In this document: positions 1-10,110 of the stretch, one piece after another
Position numbering within the stretch: position 1 is the stretch's first letter
Layout of the letters: each line of letters opens with the position of its first letter
Source: an uncultured Gammaproteobacteria bacterium
Lineage (GTDB): Bacteria; Pseudomonadota; Gammaproteobacteria; Nitrosococcales; Methylophagaceae
DNA: 64,000 nt
Assembly: GCA_905181885.1 (NCBI GenBank)
Contig: CAJIZI010000003.1
Span: 248,001 to 312,000 of the forward strand
Direction of reading: 5' to 3'
Notes under the pieces: model-generated
What the model saw: the letters and a program-made list of their open reading frames with translations, nothing else
Databases searched by the model: none
Told to the model about the DNA's origin: nothing
Program-made: the position numbers and the translations under genes

Positions 1-1052
1 GAAGAAAAATCCTTTGCTTGCTTGGCTAACCTTGCCGCAACTCGCGTTGCAATCAAACGATACGCTTTTGCAATCTCACCATCTGGGCTCACAGCTACTG
101 TTGGTTCTCCATTATCCGCGTTTTCCCTGATACGAATATCTAAAGGCAAGCCACCCAATAAATCAACATCATACTGGGACGCCATTTTCTGACCCCCACC
201 ACTTCCAAAGATGGCCTCTTCATGACCACATTGTCCACAAATGTGAGTGCTCATATTCTCGATGATACCCATTACCGGCACATTAACTTTTTCAAACATT
301 TTGAGTGCTTTTCTGGCATCTAATAGTGAAATGTCTTGTGGCGTAGTGACAATAACTGCACCACTGACTGGAACGCTTTGTGACAATGTCAGTTGAATAT
401 CACCAGTACCCGGCGGTAAGTCTATAACTAAGTAATCTAACTTATCCCAATTCGTATCATTGAGTAACTGTTGCAATGCTTGTGTGACCATTGGACCACG
501 CCAAATCATTGGTTCCTCTTCATCAATCAGATAACCAATGGACATGCTTTGCAGCCCGTAACTTTCAATTGGCTTTATACTTTTACCATCTGTTGTTTCA
601 GGTTTTTGACTTTTACCTAGCATCCTGGGGAGGCTTGGGCCATAGATGTCAGCATCTAAAATACCAACATTAGCACCTTCGGCAGCAAGTGCTAAGGCTA
701 AATTAACAGAGGTCGTTGACTTACCTACTCCCCCTTTACCTGACGCAACGGCAATAATGTTTTTTATACCCTCAAGCCCTTTTACACCCTGCTGCACTTT
801 ATGTTTAATAACCTGCCAGTCAATTGTGACAACCACCGACTGTAAATTGGTTTCCTTTTTTAATAAATTCAACAACTCTGAAACCAGCTGCTCTTTATGT
901 CCTTTAACTGGATAAGCCAATGTGATCAACACTGTTAACTTTTCACCATCTAGTTGGATGTCTGTCTTTGAGTGACTGTCTCCAAATGATACTAGGCTAA
1001 GTGGGTCTTCATAGTCGTTGATGATCTGTTTAATTTGGGCAGGGTTCAGCAT
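1..1052 (-). CDS. apbC: Iron-sulfur cluster carrier protein ApbC/Mrp (3' end cut by window edge)
   Basis: Mrp/NBP35-type P-loop ATPase that binds a [4Fe-4S] cluster at its dimer interface and delivers it to apoproteins in the cytoplasm. The ATG is at 1050-1052 and the frame stays open for 350 codons to base 1, so only the last few residues should be missing compared with the usual length of about 360. Seen: an N-terminal MIP18-like domain (residues 1-90), the deviant Walker A motif SGKGGVGKST (about 104-113), the switch region LDADIYGPS, the DLPPGTGD motif, and the CGQCG pair near residue 272 that would bind the cluster. It stands apart from the sdh operon by about 130 bases. Confidence 0.95.
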   Translation of the reverse strand, partial: MLNPAQIKQIINDYEDPLSLVSFGDSHSKTDIQLDGEKLTVLITLAYPVKGHKEQLVSELLNLLKKETNLQSVVVTIDWQVIKHKVQQGVKGLEGIKNIIAVASGKGGVGKSTTSVNLALALAAEGANVGILDADIYGPSLPRMLGKSQKPETTDGKSIKPIESYGLQSMSIGYLIDEEEPMIWRGPMVTQALQQLLNDTNWDKLDYLVIDLPPGTGDIQLTLSQSVPVSGAVIVTTPQDISLLDARKALKMFEKVNVPVMGIIENMSTHICGQCGHEEAIFGSGGGQKMASQYDVDLLGGLPLDIRIRENADNGEPTVAVSPDGEIAKAYRLIATRVAARLAKQAKDFS

Positions 1053-1183
1053 TAATCACTCCGAATGTATAGTTAGGCATTTGATATGAATGTTATTTTA
1101 TACTGCCTGACTCTTAACTTCACTCAATATCTCTGCTTTGACCACTATATTTCGGTTAAGTACCGGGCTTTCCTCAAAAAGTA

Positions 1184-1912
1184 TTATTTATTTTGATAAA
1201 GGAGTTTATTCATCTTCGTGATATTTACCACACTGATATCTTTTGGGCATGCGCGCTCACATTCCCGATAATTGCTACAGGTTCCAAATCCTTGACGCTC
1301 CATTTCTACCAACATTTTTTTAGGACGCTGCCTATCAATTTCTCCTTGTGGCAGTGTAGATAAATGATTTACTTTCGCTGCAACATATAACGTTGCGGAT
1401 GCATTTGGACAGACAGCGACACAAGCACCACAACCAATACAAGTTGCTGAGTCAAACGCACCATCGACCGTGTCTTTATCTATTGCAATAGTGTTAGCTT
1501 CAACAGCTGAACCCGTCCTCGAGGCAATATAACCGCCTGATTGAATTATTTTTTCAAAAGCTGATCTATCAACAATTAAATCTTTGACCACTGGAAAAGA
1601 GGTGGCTCGCCAGGGCTCTACCCACAACTCTGATTCATCTTTATAGTCACGCATATACAGTTGGCATGTTGTTGTCGAACGGGGCTTACCGTGTGCCGAG
1701 CCATTAATAACCAAACTACAAGAGCCGCAGATCCCCTCTCTACAATCAAAATCAAAAGCTACAGCATCATGACCATTTGATATGAGTTGCTCGTTTAATC
1801 CATCAAGCATCTCTAAAAAAGATGTACTTTCAGTAACATCTATTTGAAATTCTTCAAAGTAGCCCTGCGCTATGGCATTTTTTTGTCGCCAGATATGTAA
1901 AGTAAAAGTCAT
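1184..1912 (-). CDS. sdhB: Succinate dehydrogenase/fumarate reductase iron-sulfur subunit
   Basis: Electron-transfer subunit of respiratory complex II, passing electrons from the flavoprotein to the quinone site. The 242 residues carry all three cluster-binding sets: C57, C62, C65 and C83 for [2Fe-2S]; C158, C161 and C164 with C222 for [4Fe-4S]; C168, C212 and C218 for [3Fe-4S] (assignment of the last two sets follows the family pattern). The start overlaps the sdhA stop by 4 bases (ATGA), so translation is coupled. It is the last gene of a minus-strand unknown-sdhC-sdhA-sdhB operon. The order and style match the type B enzymes with one membrane anchor, not the sdhCDAB arrangement of Escherichia coli. 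Direction of catalysis (succinate oxidation or fumarate reduction) cannot be read from sequence. Confidence 0.95.
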   Translation of the reverse strand: MTFTLHIWRQKNAIAQGYFEEFQIDVTESTSFLEMLDGLNEQLISNGHDAVAFDFDCREGICGSCSLVINGSAHGKPRSTTTCQLYMRDYKDESELWVEPWRATSFPVVKDLIVDRSAFEKIIQSGGYIASRTGSAVEANTIAIDKDTVDGAFDSATCIGCGACVAVCPNASATLYVAAKVNHLSTLPQGEIDRQRPKKMLVEMERQGFGTCSNYRECERACPKDISVVNITKMNKLLYQNK

Positions 1913-3849
1913 CGATAACTTCTTCTGTTTGGCCGCACGAATTCGAAATTTAATTCTTCTTTATATAAGGTAGGCATGCTGGGTTTCCCACTATATTGCC
2001 AAGCTGCGACATAGGAAAATTCTTCGTCATTGCGCTTTGCTTCTCCATCCTCGTTGAGATGCTCTTCTCTTGCGTGAGATCCGCAAGATTCTTCTCGCGC
2101 TATAGCATCAATACACATCAGCTCTGCTAATTCAAAGAAATCAGCAACGCGACCAGCTCTCTCTAAAGTTTGATTTAACTCCTCATTATCTCCCGTCACT
2201 TTGACTTGTTGCCAGAACTCCTCATTCAACGATTTTATCTCAGCTAATGCTTTTTCTAGTGCTACTTTCTCACGAACCATGCCGCAAGAATCCCATAAAA
2301 TACTGCCTAATAGCCTGTGAAACTCATCTGGAGTTTTTTTCGGAAAAGGAGCGTTAAGCAATTTGTTTATCCTAGATTCATTAGCTTTTAGTACTTTCAT
2401 AGCTTCGGGATAGTTTTTAGTTAAATCTAATGGCTTTTGCTCTGCTAAATAATTAGAAATCGTAGTAGGTAATACAAAATAACCATCAGCTAAACCTTGC
2501 ATTAAAGCACTAGCTCCAAGCCTATTAGCACCGTGGTCTGAAAAATTAGTTTCTCCGCCTGCGAATAAACCATCTAGTGACGTCATTAAATTATAATCAA
2601 CCCACAAGCCACCCATCGTGTAATGGACTGCGGGATATATACGCATTGGTGTTTCACTAGGGTTTTCATTAGTAATACGCTGATACATCTCAAATAAATT
2701 GCCATACTTTTCGCTAATGGTCTCTATCCCTTGTTCATTAATAGCTTCGGCAAAATCAAGGTAAACACCGAGTTTTTTCCCATCTATAGCATTACCAACA
2801 CCACGACCTTCATCACATATCGACTTCACCGCTCTGGAGGCAATATCACGAGGGACTAAATTACCAAAAGCTGGATACATCCGTTCTAGAAAGTAATCAC
2901 GATCCTCTTCTGCAATTTGTTCAGGCTTCTTAGCACAATCTTTAATATTTTTTGGAGCCCATACACGGCCATCATTTCGCAGAGATTCACTCATTAAAGT
3001 TAGCTTAGATTGCAGAGCCCCATGTTGTGGAATGCAGGTTGGGTGGATCTGAGTAAAACAAGGATTGGCAAAGAGCGCGCCTTGTTTGTGAGCTCGCCAT
3101 GCAGCAGACGCATTACAACCTTTAGCATTAGTCGATAAGTGAAAGACATTACTATAACCGCCTGTACACAAGACAACACAGTCGGCTAAGTGGCTCTCCA
3201 ATCCACCGGTTACTAAGTCTCGCGTAACGATGCCTTTGGCTTGACCATCGATCATAATCAAGTCTTGCATTTCACAACGAGAACGATGGGTAATGCTACC
3301 TGCTTCAATTTCTTTGCTCATGGCTTGATAAGCCCCTAGCAATAATTGTTGACCAGTTTGGCCCCTGGCATAAAAAGTACGAGAAACTTGTGCGCCACCA
3401 AAAGACCTATTGGCTAAATAACCACTGTATTCACGAGCAAAAGGTACTCCTTGAGAAACTGCTTGGTCAATAATGTTATTACTTAATTCTGCTAAGCGAA
3501 AAACATTCGACTCTCGCGATCTAAAGTCACCACCTTTGATGGTATCGTAGAATAATCGCCAGACACTATCGCCATCATTATGGTAGTTTTTAGAGCCATT
3601 GATGCCGCCTTGAGCAGCAATACTATGTGCCCTTCTAGGGCTATCTTGATAGCAGAAAGTCTTAACGTTATAGCCCATTTCCCCTAATGACGCCGCAGCG
3701 GAAGCTCCTGCCAGCCCTGTTCCAACAATGATGATAGTATATTTTTTTCTATTTGCTGGGCTGACAATTTTTAGGTTAAATTTATGTTGAGTCCATCTGT
3801 TTTCTAGACTGCCTTTAGGCGTCATACCATCTAATATAAAGTCTGTCAT
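1909..3849 (-). CDS. sdhA: Succinate dehydrogenase/fumarate reductase flavoprotein subunit
   Basis: Catalytic subunit of complex II, interconverting succinate and fumarate with covalently bound FAD. The longest open frame runs to 3918, but the start at 3847-3849 (protein [13 protein letters not shown]) is preferred: it overlaps the sdhC stop by 4 bases (ATGA), while the longer form would run 24 codons into sdhC. This gives 646 residues. Seen: the Rossmann [10 protein letters not shown] motif near residue 30, the flavin-attachment histidine in [10 protein letters not shown], the substrate-loop IHPT, and the long insertion [13 protein letters not shown] typical of the type B/Bacteroidetes-Campylobacter group. 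Closest relatives should be type B enzymes; a phylogeny would settle whether the operon was acquired. Confidence 0.95.
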   Translation of the reverse strand: MTDFILDGMTPKGSLENRWTQHKFNLKIVSPANRKKYTIIIVGTGLAGASAAASLGEMGYNVKTFCYQDSPRRAHSIAAQGGINGSKNYHNDGDSVWRLFYDTIKGGDFRSRESNVFRLAELSNNIIDQAVSQGVPFAREYSGYLANRSFGGAQVSRTFYARGQTGQQLLLGAYQAMSKEIEAGSITHRSRCEMQDLIMIDGQAKGIVTRDLVTGGLESHLADCVVLCTGGYSNVFHLSTNAKGCNASAAWRAHKQGALFANPCFTQIHPTCIPQHGALQSKLTLMSESLRNDGRVWAPKNIKDCAKKPEQIAEEDRDYFLERMYPAFGNLVPRDIASRAVKSICDEGRGVGNAIDGKKLGVYLDFAEAINEQGIETISEKYGNLFEMYQRITNENPSETPMRIYPAVHYTMGGLWVDYNLMTSLDGLFAGGETNFSDHGANRLGASALMQGLADGYFVLPTTISNYLAEQKPLDLTKNYPEAMKVLKANESRINKLLNAPFPKKTPDEFHRLLGSILWDSCGMVREKVALEKALAEIKSLNEEFWQQVKVTGDNEELNQTLERAGRVADFFELAELMCIDAIAREESCGSHAREEHLNEDGEAKRNDEEFSYVAAWQYSGKPSMPTLYKEELNFEFVRPNRRSYR

Positions 3850-4436
3850 TGCATTACAAAATAAATATAAATTGGTAACAATGCAAAACCAGCAGCTAAT
3901 GACAGTGTCACCAGCCATGCTAAAGATTGAGAAGTAACAGAAGTTTTTCCTAAGGTTTGCATCACATTAGCCAAAGAATGTTGTAGATGCATACTCAAAA
4001 CAAATAAGCCTGCTATATAAAAAATGAGCATCCAAAAGGATTGAAACAATATAACCGTTTCTTGATGCACATCGACAGTACTGAAGCCTAAAGTTTGAAT
4101 CACATGAATGATAATGAAAAACAACAAAAACAACAGACTTGCAGTAACTACGAAGGCAGGTAGCTTGACCTTATCGTGTCGATAATAGTTAACGCTTCTA
4201 GCATTGGCACTGATAACCCTTATTTTCAACGCTGTTCTAACATGCACCCCTATAACAACAACCATGACAGACAATACTAGCCATCTAATAATGCCAGCGT
4301 TATACCATTGATAAAATTCATTAAAGAGTTCTTTGGAGAAAAAAGTCAAATTCGATAACATATGGAATATTAAATAGCCAAACATCACAAGCCCAGCGAT
4401 AGCCATTGTTCGTTTCTGCAATTGCATTAAATGCAT
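3846..4436 (-). CDS. sdhC: Succinate dehydrogenase cytochrome b subunit, single di-heme-type anchor
   Basis: Membrane anchor of complex II that should bind heme b and the quinone. The 196-residue protein has about five hydrophobic segments (near residues 12-32, 50-70, 95-115, 128-148 and 170-192) with histidines near the membrane faces (for example in FHMLSN, GVHVRT, IIHVIQ and SMHLQHS), as in type B anchors that carry two hemes in one polypeptide. No sdhD is present. The stop overlaps the sdhA start. The symbol is used in the broad sense; frdC would be an equivalent name. Confidence 0.85.
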   Translation of the reverse strand: MHLMQLQKRTMAIAGLVMFGYLIFHMLSNLTFFSKELFNEFYQWYNAGIIRWLVLSVMVVVIGVHVRTALKIRVISANARSVNYYRHDKVKLPAFVVTASLLFLLFFIIIHVIQTLGFSTVDVHQETVILFQSFWMLIFYIAGLFVLSMHLQHSLANVMQTLGKTSVTSQSLAWLVTLSLAAGFALLPIYIYFVMQ

Positions 4437-4439
4437 TTC

Positions 4440-4943
4440 TTAACTTTCCATATCCGTAAGTATGTGGTCATTGTCTTGCCTAGGCTTTAGCTTTTCTTTT
4501 TCAATGGTACGAATACAACTATTTTGACGTAAAATCGCATCATCATTATGAACCGGGCTGTGCTGTTCAGCCTGTTGATATTCTGCCATCGCTTCAATGA
4601 AATAATCATAAGCAAAGGTTTGTGACATAGGCTGACTTACCAAGAACCTAGCCCGACGTTCACTGAGAATACCACTGTAGTAATATCGCTCATACATACT
4701 AGACAGCCGGTTTATGGTTGCTTTTATATCTCTTATTTGGGATTGTTTTTCTGTGTGATGTAATTGATCTGTTAGCGCTAAGATATAAATCACTAAAGCT
4801 TGCTGATTATCCTGCTCTATATTTAAGATATCAAGGCAAATACTTTCTGCAATTTCCGGCTCTAACAGGGAACGATATTGACGTGCTTTAACTAGCGCTA
4901 ACTCTATTGCATCAACATGAATATCATGTGGTTTAAGTTCCAT
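4440..4943 (-). CDS. Unknown helical (TPR-like) protein leading the sdh operon
   Basis: The first gene of the operon, ending 3 bases before sdhC. The open frame extends to 5045, but the ATG at 4941-4943 is chosen because an AAGGAT ribosome site lies just before it; this gives 167 residues beginning MELKPHDIHVDAIELALVKA. The protein is charged, soluble and predicted to be all helical. The stretches ALVKARQYRSLLEPEIAES and AFDYFIEAMAEYQQAEQH-like segment near residue 120 resemble tetratricopeptide helices, and Y and Q are frequent. I do not recognise a named family. Its position suggests a role in assembly or stability of this complex II, which is inference from context only. Confidence 0.75.
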   Translation of the reverse strand: MELKPHDIHVDAIELALVKARQYRSLLEPEIAESICLDILNIEQDNQQALVIYILALTDQLHHTEKQSQIRDIKATINRLSSMYERYYYSGILSERRARFLVSQPMSQTFAYDYFIEAMAEYQQAEQHSPVHNDDAILRQNSCIRTIEKEKLKPRQDNDHILTDMES

Positions 4944-5143
4944 CTTTATCCTTCCGTCTAAGACTGAACAAACTCCAAAAATTAGTCGCTTCTTGTCTAT
5001 CAGCCAATCTAATTCAAACTGTTTAACAATGCAAACCTTAAACAATCAAATCTTTGTTTTTTTTGTTGGCTCCAATGGTGTCAACGTGCACATTCTGGTA
5101 TCTTTACCGCATTACTAACACCTCATACTCAACCGGTTAATCA

Positions 5144-6805
5144 ATGCAAAGAAAAATTCTTGTTACTAGCGCCTTGCCTTATGCTAACGGTTCTATTCAC
5201 CTAGGCCACCTTGTTGAATATATTCAAACAGATATATGGGTAAGATTTCAGAAAATGCAGGGCCATGAATGTCATTATGTATGCGCTGATGATGCTCACG
5301 GCACACCAATTATGCTAAGAGCTCAAAGTGAGGGCATTACACCTGAAACGCTCATTGCTAATATTGCAAAAGAACACCAGACAGACTTTAAAGATTTCTC
5401 CATCGGTTTTGATAATTTTCACAGTACTCATAGTGATGAAAACAAAGCTCTTGCTCAACAAATTTATCTTGCGAATCGTGAAGCTGGCCATATCACCACT
5501 AGAACGATCAGCCAAGCTTATGATCCCGAAAAAGAAATGTTTCTCCCTGACCGTTTTATAAAAGGAGAATGCCCGAAATGTGGTGCGAATGACCAATATG
5601 GTGACAATTGTGAAGTATGTGGTGCGACATACGCTCCGACCGATTTGATTAATCCAATTTCAGCAGTATCTGGTGCAACTCCTATTACTAAGGAATCTGA
5701 GCACTATTTCTTCAAGTTGGCTAATTTTGAGTCTGCACTAAAATCATGGACAACTGGCGGACATTTACAGGATGAAGTCAGTAATAAATTAGACGAGTGG
5801 CTTGAAAGTGGTCTACGTGACTGGGATATATCACGCGATGCTCCTTATTTTGGATTTGAAATACCAGATGCACCAGATAAATTCTTTTACGTTTGGTTAG
5901 ATGCACCTATTGGTTATCTTGCTAGTTTCAAACATTATTGTGAGAGGACTGGTGTCGACTTTGATGAATATATGAAGCCTGATAGCACAACTGAAATGGT
6001 CCATTTTATTGGTAAAGATATCATTTATTTTCATGCTCTATTTTGGCCAGCCATGCTTCAGGGAGCTAATTTCCGTCTACCTAACAACATCTATGCTCAT
6101 GGGTTTTTAACTGTCGATGGTAAAAAAATGTCTAAGTCGCGAGGCACTTTTATAAATGCTCGTACGTACTTAAACTATTTAAACCCTGAATATTTGCGTT
6201 ACTACTACGCAGCAAAACTAAGTTCTGGTATTGAAGATATCGACCTTAACCTTGAAGATTTTCAGAACAGAATCAACTCCGACCTCGTAGGTAAAGTAAT
6301 TAATATTGCAAGTAGATGTGCAGGGTTTATCAATAAAGGATTTGAGGGAAAACTTTCCAGCTCCCTCTCTGAACCCATTTTATTTAAAGAGTTTGTAGAT
6401 AAATCAACCGCTATCGCTGACAAAATGGAAAACCGCGAATTTGGTCATGCCATGAGAGAAATTATTGGATTAGCCGATAAAGCTAACCAGTATATCGATG
6501 AAAAAAAACCCTGGACTTTAGCTAAAGAAGAAGGTCAAGAACAACAGGTTCAGGATATTTGCACCATGGGGATCAACCTATTCCGTGTATTAATTATTTA
6601 TTTAAAACCAGTCCTGCCCGAAACAGCGAAGCAAGCAGAAACTTTTTTAAATATATCTCCTCTTCAATGGGCTGACATTCCAAATCCTATACTTAGTCAG
6701 GGTATAAACAAATTTAAGCCCCTAATGACTCGAGTTGAATCAGAAAAAATACAATCCATACAAGAAGACTCTATAGAAACAATGTCCACTTCTACGGAGT
6801 CTTAA
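5144..6805 (+). CDS. metG: Methionyl-tRNA synthetase
   Basis: Class I aminoacyl-tRNA synthetase charging tRNA-Met and initiator tRNA. The 553 residues show the HIGH-like HLGH motif near residue 20, a zinc knuckle with CPKC and CEVC pairs near residues 143-160, and KMSKS near residue 327. The C-terminal EMAP/Trbp111 dimerisation domain of the 677-residue E. coli enzyme is absent; the protein instead ends in a short acidic serine/threonine-rich tail (residues about 535-553). The start at 5144 has only a weak ribosome site but matches the family N-terminus ([15 protein letters not shown]). It is divergent from the sdh operon, with about 200 bases for both promoters. Confidence 0.97.
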   Translation: MQRKILVTSALPYANGSIHLGHLVEYIQTDIWVRFQKMQGHECHYVCADDAHGTPIMLRAQSEGITPETLIANIAKEHQTDFKDFSIGFDNFHSTHSDENKALAQQIYLANREAGHITTRTISQAYDPEKEMFLPDRFIKGECPKCGANDQYGDNCEVCGATYAPTDLINPISAVSGATPITKESEHYFFKLANFESALKSWTTGGHLQDEVSNKLDEWLESGLRDWDISRDAPYFGFEIPDAPDKFFYVWLDAPIGYLASFKHYCERTGVDFDEYMKPDSTTEMVHFIGKDIIYFHALFWPAMLQGANFRLPNNIYAHGFLTVDGKKMSKSRGTFINARTYLNYLNPEYLRYYYAAKLSSGIEDIDLNLEDFQNRINSDLVGKVINIASRCAGFINKGFEGKLSSSLSEPILFKEFVDKSTAIADKMENREFGHAMREIIGLADKANQYIDEKKPWTLAKEEGQEQQVQDICTMGINLFRVLIIYLKPVLPETAKQAETFLNISPLQWADIPNPILSQGINKFKPLMTRVESEKIQSIQEDSIETMSTSTES

Positions 6806-6837
6806 TACAAGATGGCTGCTCGCTCTGGCCCTCCCAA

Positions 6838-6942
6838 CTAGTAATTCTGATAAGCAGGAAATGAAATAACGGCTAGAATTGCAATAATTGCAACAACTAT
6901 TATTAGTTCGGTGAAGGTAAAACTCTGTTCTGTATTTTTCAT
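6838..6942 (-). pseudogene. Truncated type IV pilin / pseudopilin N-terminus
   Basis: Reading leftward from ATG 6940-6942 gives a 34-residue peptide that is unmistakably the N-terminal helix of a type IV pilin: FTFTELIIVVAIIAILAVIS followed by FPAYQNY and then a TAG stop. The +5 glutamate after the cleavage site is present, but the usual glycine at -1 is serine (QS|FTF), which should impair prepilin peptidase cleavage. In the next frame after the stop one reads [13 protein letters not shown], resembling the continuation of a pilin, so a frameshift near 6840 probably ended the gene. The rest would run into the end of metG, so the C-terminal domain is gone. No ribosome site of note. It is a relic, or less likely a tiny membrane peptide. 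Confidence 0.7.
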
Positions 6943-7147
6943 TATGATCCATTATCTTTTTATATAAATTAGCAAGTAAATATGCTGTTTCATTATGAGC
7001 GCTTATCCTTAAGAGCATTATATAATATTGTTTATGATGAGATTTTCTCTTTTTAACTGCCTATTTAGCAATAGCTACAAAATCATATAAGTTACATTCA
7101 CATCAAATCACTCTGAACAACAAACCAATCTTTCAGAAATTCAATGG

Positions 7148-8263
7148 TTAACTAAATATAACTATTGGATCAAAATACTTATAATCATGTGCTGTCGCTA
7201 CCGCTTGATGTGTGACTTTCCCTTCGTGAATATTGAGCCCTTTGAGCAAATACTTATCTTTTTTTAAAGCTGCCTTTAGACCTTGATTGGCCAACCCGAT
7301 GATGGCAGCACAAGTCACATTAGTTAATGCATATGTCGCTGTATTTGCAACAGCACCAGGCATATTCGGGACACAATAATGAATAATATTTTGTTCAACA
7401 AAAGTTGGGTTTTCATGCGTTGTAACTCTTGATGTTTCAAAGCAACCACCTTGATCAATAGATACATCAACTAACACTGCCTTAGGTTTAATTAACCTTA
7501 GCATTTTTTTAGTGATTATTTTTGGTGCTTTTGCACCAGGGATCAGAACGGCACCAATTACTAGATCTGCATCATTAATGGCTAATTCAACGGCATCATG
7601 GCTGGCAAACAGTGTTTTCATTTGTGGACCAAAATGCGTATCAAGCTGCCTAAGTCGGGTTAATGATTTATCAATCACAGTAGTATCACCACCCAAGCAC
7701 AGTGAGAGCCTAGCAGCTTGTTCGCCAACAACTCCTCCACCCAAAACAACGACTTTAGCAGGCTCTACACCCACAGCTCCGCCCAATAATGTACCATTAC
7801 CACCTTGAGGGTTTTCTAAGGCATGAATTCCAGCCTGTATCGACATTCTCCCGGCGATTTCACTCATAGGAGCCAATAAAGGCAAGTCACCATTTCTCCC
7901 TGTGACTGTTTCATAAGCCATACAACTCGCCCCTGACTCGAGAAGATCCTGAGTTAATTCCCTGCTTGCAGCCAAATGTAAGAAGGTGAATAAAACTTGA
8001 CCTGGGTGAAGCCATTGACACTCTTTCTTTTGAGGTTCCTTTACCTTTACGATTATGTCTGCTTGGGCATATATCTCTTCAGCAGAATCAAGGATGTCTG
8101 CACCTGATTGTCTGTACAACTCATCTGTCAGCCCTATTAGACCACCTGCATCAGACTCAACTAAGACTTGATGGCCTGCTCTGATCAGCTCATGAACACC
8201 CGCAGGAGTGAGCCCAACCCTACATTCATTGCTCTTAATTTCTTTCGGTATGCCTATCAACAT
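7148..8263 (-). CDS. ald: Alanine dehydrogenase
   Basis: NAD-dependent enzyme interconverting L-alanine with pyruvate plus ammonia. It is 371 residues, the usual length. Seen: the N-terminal MLIGIPKEIKSNECRVGLTP signature, the catalytic-lysine region IVKVKEPQ near residue 74, the histidine-containing LFTFLHLAA near residue 95, and the Rossmann motif VLGGGVVGEQAA near residue 173. It is divergently arranged with selO, with a gap of about 80 bases between the likely starts. Single gene; no regulator is adjacent. Confidence 0.97.
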   Translation of the reverse strand: MLIGIPKEIKSNECRVGLTPAGVHELIRAGHQVLVESDAGGLIGLTDELYRQSGADILDSAEEIYAQADIIVKVKEPQKKECQWLHPGQVLFTFLHLAASRELTQDLLESGASCMAYETVTGRNGDLPLLAPMSEIAGRMSIQAGIHALENPQGGNGTLLGGAVGVEPAKVVVLGGGVVGEQAARLSLCLGGDTTVIDKSLTRLRQLDTHFGPQMKTLFASHDAVELAINDADLVIGAVLIPGAKAPKIITKKMLRLIKPKAVLVDVSIDQGGCFETSRVTTHENPTFVEQNIIHYCVPNMPGAVANTATYALTNVTCAAIIGLANQGLKAALKKDKYLLKGLNIHEGKVTHQAVATAHDYKYFDPIVIFS

Positions 8264-8341
8264 TATTTTTCTCCAGTTTTATATTGCAAACTTTTCTGTT
8301 CTAATGGTAATGACAAACTTAAATCAAACAAATGTGAACCT

Positions 8342-9949
8342 TTGACTAATCAATTAAAACACGTCTCAACGTTGCCACTCCAGTTTAATTATCGTTTCAA
8401 TGATGAATTACCTGCTGATATTGAGACTGACAATCATCTCCGTATAGTTGCAGCTGCTTGCTTTTCTTACGTTAACCCTAAAGCTGTCAAGGCACCGAAA
8501 TTGGTGGCTTATTCAAAAGAAGTTGCCACGAATATAGGTTTATCTGACAGACACTGTGAATCTGACATATTTGTTGATGTCTTCTCTGGTAATACCCTAT
8601 TGAAAGGCATGCAGCCATATGCTCAATGCTATGGAGGTCACCAATTTGGTCATTGGGCTGGACAGTTAGGGGATGGTCGAGCTATTAATCTAGGAGAGAT
8701 CATAAATGATGCGGGCGAGCACCACCTATTACAACTTAAAGGGGCTGGTCCTACTCCTTATTCTCGAAATGCAGATGGTTTAGCAGTCCTACGCTCTTCA
8801 GTCCGAGAGTTTATTTGTAGTGAGGCGATGTACCATTTAGGTGTTCCAACTACTCGCGCGCTCAGTTTAGTTCTGACAGGTGAAGAAGTTATTAGAGATA
8901 TGTTCTACGATGGCAATCCTAAACCTGAGCAAGGAGCAATTGTTTGCCGTTCAGCACCCTCTTTTTTACGCTTTGGTAGTTATGAAATCTTTGCAGCTCA
9001 GGGAGATCTTGACACTTTACGTCGTTTAGTCGACTACACCATCAAAACTGACTTTCCACATCTTGGTAAGCCCTCTATTGAAGTTTATATCAGCTGGTTT
9101 AATGAGGTGTGTGAGCTTACCGTTAAAATGGTCGTTCACTGGATGCGAGTAGGTTTTGTCCATGGCGTTATGAATACCGACAATATGTCCATATTGGGTT
9201 TAACAATTGATTATGGCCCTTATGGCTGGCTTGAAAGCTATGACCCTAATTGGACACCAAATACTACTGATGCATCGAACAAGCGATACCGTTATAGCCA
9301 TCAAGCACAAATAGCACAGTGGAATTTAGTACAGCTCGCTAACGCTCTATATCCTTTAATTGAAGATACCGAGCCCCTAAAGCGTTGTATTAATGACTTC
9401 GCTACAAATTATGCTGCACAGCTTGAAACAATGCGAGCTGCTAAGCTTGGATTAGTAGCCTACCGCGAAAGTGATAACTCCTTAATTGCAAACCTACACA
9501 AAATATTACAACTTGTTGAAACCGACATGACTTTATTTTATAGAGGATTGGCTGATTTAAAAGTTTACCAACAAGACCAGACTGATGCGCAACTAATGGC
9601 TCCACTTGCGCAAGCTTATTATGTGGATGCACAGTTAACAACAGAAAACAAAACCCAGATCTGCCAATGGTTACGGGAGTATCAGCAACGAGTTCGTCTT
9701 GATGGAATAACGGACGAGAGTCGTCGAAAAGCAATGAACACTGTTAATCCCAAATATGTTTTTCGTAATTACTTGGCACAGCTCGCTACCGATAAGGCAG
9801 AACAAGGTGATTTCAGTTTAGTTAAAGAGTTGCTAGAAGTACTTCGCCATCCATACGATGAGCAGCCAGATAAAGCTCACTTTTCGATTAAGCGACCTGA
9901 TTGGGCAAGACAGCGTGCGGGATGCTCTATGTTGTCGTGCAGTTCATAA
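8342..9949 (+). CDS. selO: Protein adenylyltransferase SelO (YdiU/UPF0061 family)
   Basis: Pseudokinase-fold enzyme that transfers AMP to protein hydroxyl groups and takes part in the oxidative stress response. Seen: QLKGAGPTPYSRNADG with the ATP-binding lysine near residue 133, the long conserved RSSVREFICSEAM helix, NTDN near residue 280 and DYGP ten residues later (metal/active-site aspartates), and the C-terminal cysteine-bearing tail CSMLSCSS. The start is uncertain. The frame is open back to 8168, but that would overlap ald; no ATG lies between 8264 and the conserved region, and TTG at 8342 (535 residues) is the nearest in-frame candidate matching family length. It has no clear ribosome site. 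Confidence 0.9.
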   Translation: MTNQLKHVSTLPLQFNYRFNDELPADIETDNHLRIVAAACFSYVNPKAVKAPKLVAYSKEVATNIGLSDRHCESDIFVDVFSGNTLLKGMQPYAQCYGGHQFGHWAGQLGDGRAINLGEIINDAGEHHLLQLKGAGPTPYSRNADGLAVLRSSVREFICSEAMYHLGVPTTRALSLVLTGEEVIRDMFYDGNPKPEQGAIVCRSAPSFLRFGSYEIFAAQGDLDTLRRLVDYTIKTDFPHLGKPSIEVYISWFNEVCELTVKMVVHWMRVGFVHGVMNTDNMSILGLTIDYGPYGWLESYDPNWTPNTTDASNKRYRYSHQAQIAQWNLVQLANALYPLIEDTEPLKRCINDFATNYAAQLETMRAAKLGLVAYRESDNSLIANLHKILQLVETDMTLFYRGLADLKVYQQDQTDAQLMAPLAQAYYVDAQLTTENKTQICQWLREYQQRVRLDGITDESRRKAMNTVNPKYVFRNYLAQLATDKAEQGDFSLVKELLEVLRHPYDEQPDKAHFSIKRPDWARQRAGCSMLSCSS

Positions 9950-10110
9950 CCACATGATTTCAGCATAAAGTGTAAAATATAAAAGTATTATTTTTAATAA
10001 CTCACCCAAACATAGGCGTTTAGTACTTTCAAATTATGAGCTAGCGAAAATAGCCCCTATAAGTAGATAGCGTGAATAATGCATTAGGCATTCTTTCTCA
10101 TCCACAAAAT

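Noticed and set aside
491-915. Two + strand open frames opposite apbC
   Set aside because: They lie antisense within a gene with strong motifs on the minus strand and show no family features.
3850-3918. Longer N-terminus of sdhA
   Set aside because: It would overlap sdhC by 24 more codons; the ATGA junction at 3846-3849 and the family N-terminus favour the shorter form.
6740-7018. 92-codon minus-strand open frame across the metG end
   Set aside because: Its frame is the shifted one relative to the pilin helix; only the piece after the pilin stop resembles a pilin continuation, so it is not a gene of its own.
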